Positions 56,721 through 64,000 of a stretch of DNA of 64,000 nt are shown in pieces (position 1 is the stretch's first letter; each line of letters opens with the position of its first letter). The notes under the pieces were generated by a model. That model made no database searches. It saw only the letters and a program-made list of their open reading frames with translations, and had not been told where the DNA came from. The stretch spans positions 1,116,001 through 1,180,000 of the forward strand of contig JAALGY010000015.1 in the NCBI GenBank assembly GCA_032358165.1. The letters run 5' to 3'. The position numbers were made by a program, and so were the translations under genes. The stretch is from Diplosphaera chodatii. Taxonomy: Eukaryota > Chlorophyta > Trebouxiophyceae > Prasiolales > Stichococcaceae.

Positions 56721-57798
56721 CCGCGCTGTGTTGGCAGTCGCCCGGCATGTCGTCATACGCCTCCCAGCGGAACCGGCCAACGGCTTTACCTGGGTGCCGT
56801 GCGCCACCTCTCCCAGCAGATGATGCTGACGCAGCATGGGTGGGCAGTCTGTGCGGGTCTGCAGCCCTGCGGCATGCAAGTCTCCAAGGTAGAGCAGGCA
56901 TAGCGATGGGCGGGCGCTGCAGAGCAATACACCATGCATATGACGTGCAACAGGCTGCATTGCAGTGATGCGCATTCAATACCGTTGCAGCGGCAGCATA
57001 TGACAGTCAGGTAACCTACCTGCACCTGCACTGCGTGCGGTATGTGTGACCGACAGCACTGAGAATCACAGGCTGTGTATGTGTAGCCAGCTAGCCGTCT
57101 ACAGTGGCATCACTGCACATCGCATGAGCGTTCCTTGTGCTCTGATGAAACGTGTTTGTCACTCTGTGTCGCCGCGAGCCAGCCTGGAGCGCGCCCATGA
57201 CGTCATCTGGAACCGCAACGCAGCTGCAACAATGCTTAGTCATGGCACTAGCTCAACCTGCTAATCGCATTGGTTCGCCTCTGCCTCTGTCGCTCAAAAC
57301 GCCTGAACGCCTGCAATGCGCAAACAACTCACGGCAGTAACGATCCAAAGCGTCATTGTTGCTATACTGCATCGCAGTGAGGCCGTTGCAAAGCACCCAT
57401 CGTGCCTGGCAGCCACCTGCACCTGGTAGACTGCAGCAGCGCTCCAGGTGTTGACCAACTTTGGCACAGCAGGGGGTGCTTGGCAGCTGGCAGGCCGCAT
57501 GCTGTGGCCAATCCATGTTAGTCAGCAGCACCAGGAGGCACGCATCGCAGCTGCTTGCATGTCTGCAGACTCGTGCGCAGAGCTGGTTGCACACTGAAGC
57601 GGAGCCGGGACACACGTTGCAAGGTAATCAGGATGGCACTTGTCACAAGTGGCATCACATGTGGCACTGCCCCGTGTCAGAATCACACAATCTTCATGTG
57701 CCAAACCTGCCGATTCATCTGCAGGCTTCAGACCGGGCGCGATCCCATCGCGCCTCGTGGAGTTTCAAATTGACATCGACCACGTGAGCAGCAAGGGG
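56721..57798. promoter_or_regulatory. Spacer with missing 5' exon(s) of the MBL gene
   Basis: This lies between the first recognised exon of the MBL gene and the J-domain gene. The first MBL exon must be here but could not be placed; the remainder should be a divergent promoter. No other gene is seen. Confidence 0.3.
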
Positions 57799-60612
57799 AT
57801 GAGCAGTATGTTGCTCGGTCGCACTTGTACTCGGCAGCTTGCCGTAGGTAGTGTCGTGGATACACAGCCTAGCACGCCGGCATGACGGACACTTATGTAC
57901 TGAATGACACAGGCAAAGCAGGCATTCCGGCGGTGGCATGCGCAGCAATGGCTTGCCCCTGCCAAGCTGCTGGAACAACAGGGCACCAGCGTGCGGCCGG
58001 TGCTGCTGCCTTTCTGGTTGTTCGAGACGACTGTGCGGGTGCTCAGCTCAGCCACACTTGGCTTTGCGGCAGAAGGGTGCGAGGCATGAGTCACTGTCGG
58101 GGATCCCATCTGGCAGCCAACACGGCAAGCACAGCCAGTTAGTTTATGGCATGCAGCTAAGGTGTCGCACCTGCCAAACTGCAGGAAGCAGGATGGCAGC
58201 ATGATCTGGCGGGAGTCAGAACAGCGCAGCCAGCATCGCGAATACCCATGGACGCTGGGCTCGATGCAGATCTATGGCTCGTACAAATACCGCCGCGACT
58301 TCATTGAGGCGGTCAAATGCCCAGGATCGCTGTCACGCACGCGGCCTTTGAAGGCAAGCATGGAATGGTCGCCGCCATCTCTCACATGCACGTAGATGCT
58401 GTGCGCTCCGTTGCGACCATGGGCGCCCTGTCACGGCGGCCGGCCATCGCAGTAAGGCGCCTGAGCGTCGCGTCTGAGGCATGGCTGAACCCTGTGAATC
58501 ACAGGTTTTCCATGGCCATCCGCAGGAAGCTGAGGCTGTGATCCAGTCAGCCATGGCAGGGCGTGGCCAGGACCGGCTGGTGGATGTGGACGCACCCACC
58601 ATGAAGCAGTCGGTCGCCTGGGAGCTGGCGCTGCGCGTCATCCACATCAGAGAAGTGAGCTTGCGTGTCGTGTGCATACCCTACTGAGTATAGGCTTGTG
58701 GCGTGCCTTTGGTAGCTCTGCAGTCACAGCTCATGCTGCTCTTGCCGCCTCCTTGCTGCAGATTGCCGCTGCGGAGGAGGCGTTGAAGGCGGACACCAAT
58801 GCTGATGTGGTGCGGGATGTGCGGGTGCGGCTGCAGCCGCTGCGGAGACGCGCCCGCCTGGTCTACTTCCCCGCCTACATCGTGCAGTACACGTTTGGCG
58901 AGGTCCTGGCGGAGACCGGGGAGCGGCGGCCGCAGCACTTCATGACAGTCATCAGCGGCATGGGTGCGCCTCGATGCAGCCGTTCCAGCAGCAGGGACGA
59001 GGCAGTGTGCTGTGCTGGACTAGTGTCGGGTCGTCAGGCGCTTGAATCATCCAGTGGCCTGCAATGCAATGGCCTTGCACCTGCAGAGTCGGATTCGGGG
59101 AAGCCCCAGGTGAGGGGTGAGCGCCACTTCAACGTGCGCAAGGCACAGCTGCTGACGGGCGCAGCGGTGGGCAGCTCCACGCTTGCCACGGGCGCCGTTG
59201 CTGCTTACGCCTTTGGCGACCCCAGCGCCACACTGTTCGGCGTCGACCACATCTTCTGGGTCCTCATGTCCTGCACCACCGCAGGTGAGGGATGATGTTC
59301 AAAGATCCAGCAACATGATGACAACACCAACTTGTGCTCTGGCGCTGAAGCTGCAGAGGCGGCATGCATGGCTGAACTTATGAGGAACAGCGAGATGGCT
59401 GCGAATACCGTGCAGGCCTGGCAGCACAGATGGCGCCACACCTGCTGCAGCAGAATGTGGAGGCGGCCCGCGCCCGTGCCGACGAGGCGGACCTGCAGCG
59501 CATCATGCGCATGGGCCTCGGGCCCCTGGACACGGGCGATGACGAGGCGCTGTGGGTGCGCGTCTCTGCGGCACGTGCAACAGCCGTCCCGGACGCAGGC
59601 CCTGATCTGCTCATGACGCTATTTGGCAGCTGCGTCAGATCCAAATTGTCAAGTTTGATGGTCGTGATCACATTGTGATGAGAGGGGGCTGTAACGACAT
59701 CGAACCGCCTGCAGGTGACCGCCAACAGGGAGTGGCGGCGGTGGGAGGAGGCAGACCTGTGGCGGTGGGATCCTGACAAGCGGCGCATCTGGGCAGAGCG
59801 CCTCGTGCTGCACATGCGCCAGCGCGCGCTGCGCCGCCGCCGCTTCATTGCAGAGCAGGCCACCCAGCGGTGAGGCGCGCATTTGAATCGGCATGATTGG
59901 TCGATGCAGGACTGTTGGACCTGGTGCGGATCAGCAGTCACCTCGCGTCTACTCTTCATGACACACGGGGGTTGGGCCATGCCGAGCTGCATGAGCGTGT
60001 GATGCCGTGGTGACCCACTCCTGCAGGGAGCGGCAGAAGGCGGAGGAGGAGCGGGAGGCCCGCAGGACGGCGCAGTTCGGCGAGTCGGCCCACGCGCGGC
60101 AGCAGCGGGCCAGCGACCCCACCTTTGGCGGCCGCGTCACCGCCGGGCGGCGCGACTTCCTGGGCTACTACGAGCTGCTGGGCCTCAACACCGAGGACAG
60201 CCAGGAGGTGGGCAGCTGGTCAGAGGCTGCTGCAGTCCCTGAGAAGTGATAGATGAGCTCATCCGCTGACGTGACACTGTTGCATCATCTGCAGGTCAGA
60301 GCGGTCACAGCAGCCGACATCAAGCGCGCCTTCCGCAAGGCGGCACTCAAGTGGCACCCTGACCGGCGCGATGGCCTCGCTCAGCAGGATCGCAGCATCG
60401 CTCACAGGCGCTTTCAGGTGGGCGCCACATTTTGCAGTGCCCAGCAAGATGCTACACTGCCCACTGGCTGCTGCATCGTTCGAAGTCTTTGGCGTGTAAC
60501 CTCAGCGTCAGTTTTGGATGACGTTGCGCAGGAGCTCAGTCGGGCGTATGAAGTTCTGCGGGATCCAATGCTGCGGAAGGAGTACGATGAGGGCAATCGT
60601 ATCGTTTTGTAA
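57799..60612 (+). CDS. Membrane-associated J-domain (DnaJ-type) protein
   Basis: The proposed exon 1 from ATG 57799 (MSSMLLGRTCTRQLA) splices in phase to 57914: KQAFRRWHAQQWLAPAKLLE followed by VLLPFWLFETTVRV. Further exons give SMQIYGSYKYRRDFIEAVK, MKQSVAWELALRVIHIREI, RARLVYFPAYIVQYTFGEVL, FMTVISGMG, then a hydrophobic pair around QLLTGAAVGSSTLATGAVAA and DHIFWVLMSCTTAG. A Glu/Arg-rich helix (ERQKAEEEREARRTAQFGES) leads into a C-terminal J domain: RRDFLGYYELLGLNTED, ADIKRAFRKAALKWHPD (HPD present) and FQELSRAYEVLRDPMLRKEY. The J domain means it recruits an Hsp70. The N-terminal two thirds is a membrane-linked region I do not recognise. The C-terminal position of the J domain is unusual for classical DnaJ. 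Organelle membrane location is inference. Confidence 0.82.
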
Positions 60613-60871
60613 AATCTGTAAGATTCTGGAGAATTTGTTCACATACAGAAAAGTTTACATCGGTGGCCAAACGTAGTAGTGTGGCAAACCTCTTTGCAAA
60701 GGTTGCTACATGACACATACACACACCTCTGCATGATCAGGTCGTGCGACACCTCTACACATCAGGAACAAAAGCAGAGCACATGTCGATCCATAACGAC
60801 CTACAAGCACCCACGACCGATACAAATCATGGTGGAATCCTAGCACCCTGAACAGAGTCACGTACGGAGCA
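60613..60871. other. Short convergent spacer
   Basis: This A/T-richer stretch follows the J-domain stop; a TGTAA string just after the stop (about 60617) may act as a poly(A) signal. No exon is recognised. Confidence 0.3.
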
Positions 60872-62530
60872 TCATATGACACTGAATACATACGTACACA
60901 AACCACACAGCACCGTGATAAAGCCGAGCAAGTGCCTGCTGCACTCACCGCCAGGCTGCTGGCCGCCGCCGCCGCCGCCGCTGGCGCCGGAGGCGGAGCC
61001 GCCCTCGCCAGGCTCCTCGCTGCTGGGTGCCGCTGCAGCTGGCTGAGGTCGCTGGTTGCGCATGCTGCGCCGCGGCGGCTGTCCTCCTGTCTGGCCAACT
61101 CACAGAAGGACACACCGATAAAAGCAGTGCTATGTCATTCTCGCCATCTAGAATGACATATCACAACATCAAAGTCAGCTGTTGCACGCAGTCCAATGCC
61201 TTGTATCTCCAGTGTGTGCCATGTGCAGAGCGGTGGCAGTCAACTTTGCACATGCACCGCGGCTTGCCCTGCACATATAGTGATGCAAATTTGAGCTGGT
61301 CAATGACTGACCTGCTGCGCTTGAGGTGGTGGACGCATTGAGCGCGCAAATTGGACCACCTGCACAAAGTTGCGGAGAGAACCTGTCAGTTTTCCCCAAC
61401 ATGCGTGCTTGCAATCAAGCGGGACAGGCACTCATGCTTGCAAGCAGGACCCCAGCATGGCTTCAGACACACACACCAGTTGCTACATCAACCCTGCTGC
61501 ACCTGCAGATGCAGTGTCGGGCAGTGACTGGTGTGGGAGGCATCAAAGCCCTCACCTGAGCCAGTGAAGCTGTCGCCGGACTGGAAGCTGGACTGCATGT
61601 TGGACTGAATTGGGTTGATGAAGATGTCCATCACCCCTGCACAAGCGACAGTGAACACGGCATATACCCTTGATGCTGTGCATGCAAACTTGGAGGTACA
61701 CACCCCCAAGTCATCTGCATCCAGCAGCCGAATGCTCATACCTGCAGGGAGCTGCGGGCCAGCGCCCACCACACCTGCAGGATGCACACAGCATGCACGC
61801 TTGTAGATATGCATGCACTAGGTACATGCCACAATACAAGCATAGGCAACAGGCACTGGACCAATCAATCAGGCCCTGAAGAGAGTGGTCTAGCACGAGT
61901 CGGTCCGCACGCACCGCTCGGAGCCTTCTGTGGCACCTGCAGAAGCAAAAAAACAACTACTGGTGGGCCATCTCTGCTACCCAATGACCCCCTGGATTTG
62001 GACAGGTGATGGAAACCTGTGCCTACACAGGACTTTGGCATGTGCTCAAAATTTGATGGCATGCACCTGCAGGGTGTGCGGGCTGTGACACATCAGCAGT
62101 CCCAGCGCCACAGCGACCAGCAGCGCGGCCCTGTAGCCACCTGCCCACTGCACCCTGCGCGGGCGCTGCTGACGAGGCGCTTCCTGTTCCTGCTGCTGCG
62201 GCTGCAGGTCCGGCACGGCATCATGCCACTCCTCCGCCTCTGCTGCCTGCTGACCTGCGTGCATGCCAGCAACGCACAGTCAATTGCTTGCGATGCGACA
62301 CAACAGCAGCATGCACCGTGTGCATGCATGCAGGCAGATCATCACATGGCATCATGCCCTGAAAGGCGGCACTTTCGATCGTGTTCACCTGTGAACCGTG
62401 GCCGCCGGGGACGGGCGGGCTCAGGCTCCGGCGGCGCCGCCGCAGCAGACGCGCGGGGCTCGCGCTGCTGCTTGGTGGGCGAGCTGGCGCTGGCCAATCT
62501 GGCCACCTACCCCTCCTGCGACGCCTGGAT
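60872..62530 (-). CDS. Unidentified protein with one membrane span and low-complexity tail
   Basis: A minus-strand series of exons can be joined tentatively. The first (about 62510-62390) is Arg/Pro/Ala-rich (PPEPEPARPRRPRFTG). It joins in phase to QQAAEAEEWHDAVPDLQPQQ and a membrane span GYRAALLVAVALGLLMCHSP (about 62140-62080). Small exons follow, including GVVGAGPQLPAG, MSIRLLDADDLG, and VMDIFINPIQSNMQSSFQSG with DSFTGS (about 61635-61560). The last is QPPRRSMRNQRPQPAAAAPS with GGSASGASGGGGGGQQPG (about 61090-60950). The end is unresolved; without a further splice it stops at 60872. I do not recognise the family. It could be an organelle-membrane tether. Confidence 0.5.
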
Positions 62531-64000
62531 ATGGTTCAGCTGAGAGCCTCACTTCACACAGCCTGAAGGTGTGTGTTCATCATAGGACTGCAGGCGGTTC
62601 GAGGCCATGCTCATGTGCAAGGGATCCTTGCAACACAGACTCTCTATGCACCATGCAGGTCGGCGGCTATCATTCACATTGCGAAGCAGACGTCATGAAA
62701 TGTCACCTGACGGTGCTGGGCGGGCACTCGCAGCTTATGATGTAGCTTTCAAATGTCGTCAGTATGGACCGACTGGACACGAGTTGAACTCTGAATTATA
62801 CAGCTGACGATGCTGTACCTGGAGCAAACAGCAGTAGTGCTTAAAGCAGCAAGCAAGCAGCGTGCAATGCAGACTGCAATGACGGCATAGGCATGCAACC
62901 TGGTTGGTGCCTCTGATGTAGCAGCACGCCGACCACTTGCAGCAAATGCATTGACGCCAGCCTAACGTCAAGCTGAAGGCTGCTGACCGGTCATATCGCT
63001 TGCATACAGCGCCCAAGCAAGCGAGCGTCAGTGTTAGTTGGACAACATCTACCGACCCAAACTTGAACCTGTTAAGTTGACGTGCCAGAAGGCCACCTGC
63101 CGACGGGTGCTTGCACCAGCACGCGATGCCCATACCATATGCAGCTTGACGAGATGAACCTAGCATTGCCTATGAAGCTGTTGCGCAGGCTGCAGGCGCA
63201 GGCGACGGGTAGCGCACCCCCAAGAAGGTCGGGCAAAGGGGCCAGTCTGACGGGAGGCATTGAGCACATTGCGGGCAACAGCAAGGACGCAGGCTTGTCG
63301 CCTGCTACAGTATAGACACACGACCCGCGTCTCCCTCACCTGTCAAGCCCCGTTGCGCACGCAGCGGCTGGCGGCTGCGAGTCTGACGGCGCTGTTAGAT
63401 AGACGACTGGTGTCAGCGAGCGGCACCACAGCTGCTTCACCGCCACATATTCCATCAGTGGAGCAAATGAGCACTTCCCACAGCACAAGCAAAGGAGAGC
63501 AAGCAGAGAAGAGTAGAGAGGGTGGACTGTGAGCGAGCGCGCTGGTCAGCGTCAGGGCCTGTAGGGCAGGCCAGGGGACTACAAATCAGGGTTTAGCAGC
63601 CCCTCGTTGAAGGCTTGCACTTGCTCTGCAACAAGCATCCGCCGCTGCCAAACTCCTCACTTCCGTAGCTGATACCTTCTGTCTTCCCCATCACAACGCA
63701 TTGCGCTGGCCGTCCGTAAGTTGGCGCGTCCACACAGACTCTGTTCGTATTCGTGCCTCATCAGGTCCGACACAGCAGCGACGAAGGGCGTGGTGTGGTG
63801 TTATGAGGCCGGCGCCATATCAACGGAGTGGAGGCGTACAGACACTCAAGTTGCTTGTCTGTGTCCCAACTTGGAACCCCAACTCACTGTTATCGATTCG
63901 AACCTGGAGCAACAGGAGTATGGGTGCAACCCTCACAGCAGCAGGAGAGGAAGCGTGCTGCAGGGTGGCACGGGTGGTCATCAGGGTTTGGCATGAAAGT
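62531..64000. other. Right-edge region of about 1.5 kb with no recognised gene
   Basis: Short open stretches occur on both strands, for example a 58-codon plus-strand frame from ATG 63139 (MQLDEMNLALPMKLLRRL) ending at 63315, and a plus-strand ATG at 63920 open to the window end. None shows a known domain or clear splice pattern. A plus-strand gene may begin near the edge. Confidence 0.3.

Noticed and set aside
63885..63915. tRNA-like T-loop string (ggttcgaat on the minus strand)
   Set aside because: The flanking bases do not form a T stem or acceptor stem, and no A or B box pair is present at tRNA spacing.

Overview
This is a stretch of nuclear genome from a green alga, most likely a chlorophyte such as a trebouxiophyte. 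The reasons are GC-rich DNA, very dense short introns (roughly 70-200 nt), a chloroplast light-harvesting protein, a plant-type carotenoid cleavage dioxygenase, organelle-targeted proteins and plant-type versions of several housekeeping genes. No prokaryotic operons, CRISPR arrays, insertion sequences or RNA genes were recognised. Nearly every gene is split into many exons, so the gene models below were built by joining conserved protein segments across GT-AG (and several GC-AG) splice sites; the start codon is the least certain part of several models.

Layout, left to right: a possible exon of a minus-strand gene at the left edge; SRP68 (+); a photosystem I antenna protein (-) and an m6A methyltransferase subunit METTL14/MTB (-); a divergent BUD31/G10 splicing factor (+); a two-RRM glycine-rich hnRNP/Musashi-like protein (-), a plastid SRPBCC protein (-) and mitochondrial ribosomal protein uL3m (-); a CCCH zinc-finger protein (+); a small unidentified minus-strand gene; a very large 28-exon gene (+) that joins a DPD1-like DEDDh exonuclease to a complete RecG helicase; a Gln/Tyr/Gly repeat protein (-); PCH2/TRIP13 (+); a membrane-anchored sialidase-like protein (-); a MEKHLA-WHEP protein (+); the U5 snRNP WD40 protein SNRNP40 (-) and a carotenoid cleavage dioxygenase (-); a small putative secreted Cys-rich peptide (+); an intronless MATE transporter (-) head to head with an intronless CCDC6-like coiled-coil gene (+); a ferredoxin-metallo-beta-lactamase fusion (-); a J-domain protein (+); and an unidentified single-membrane-span protein (-).

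Genes often alternate strand, giving many short divergent (shared promoter) and convergent (shared 3' end) spacers of 200-900 nt. Functionally this is a normal mixed eukaryotic neighbourhood: secretion (SRP68), splicing and RNA processing (BUD31, SNRNP40, METTL14, RRM and CCCH proteins), organelle biology (LHCA, uL3m, SRPBCC, exonuclease-RecG, MATE, CCD) and meiosis/checkpoint control (PCH2). The most unusual items are the exonuclease-RecG fusion, a run of eight apparent GC-AG introns in five genes, a BUD31 homologue with a degraded zinc cluster and a long tail, and the MEKHLA-WHEP domain pairing.
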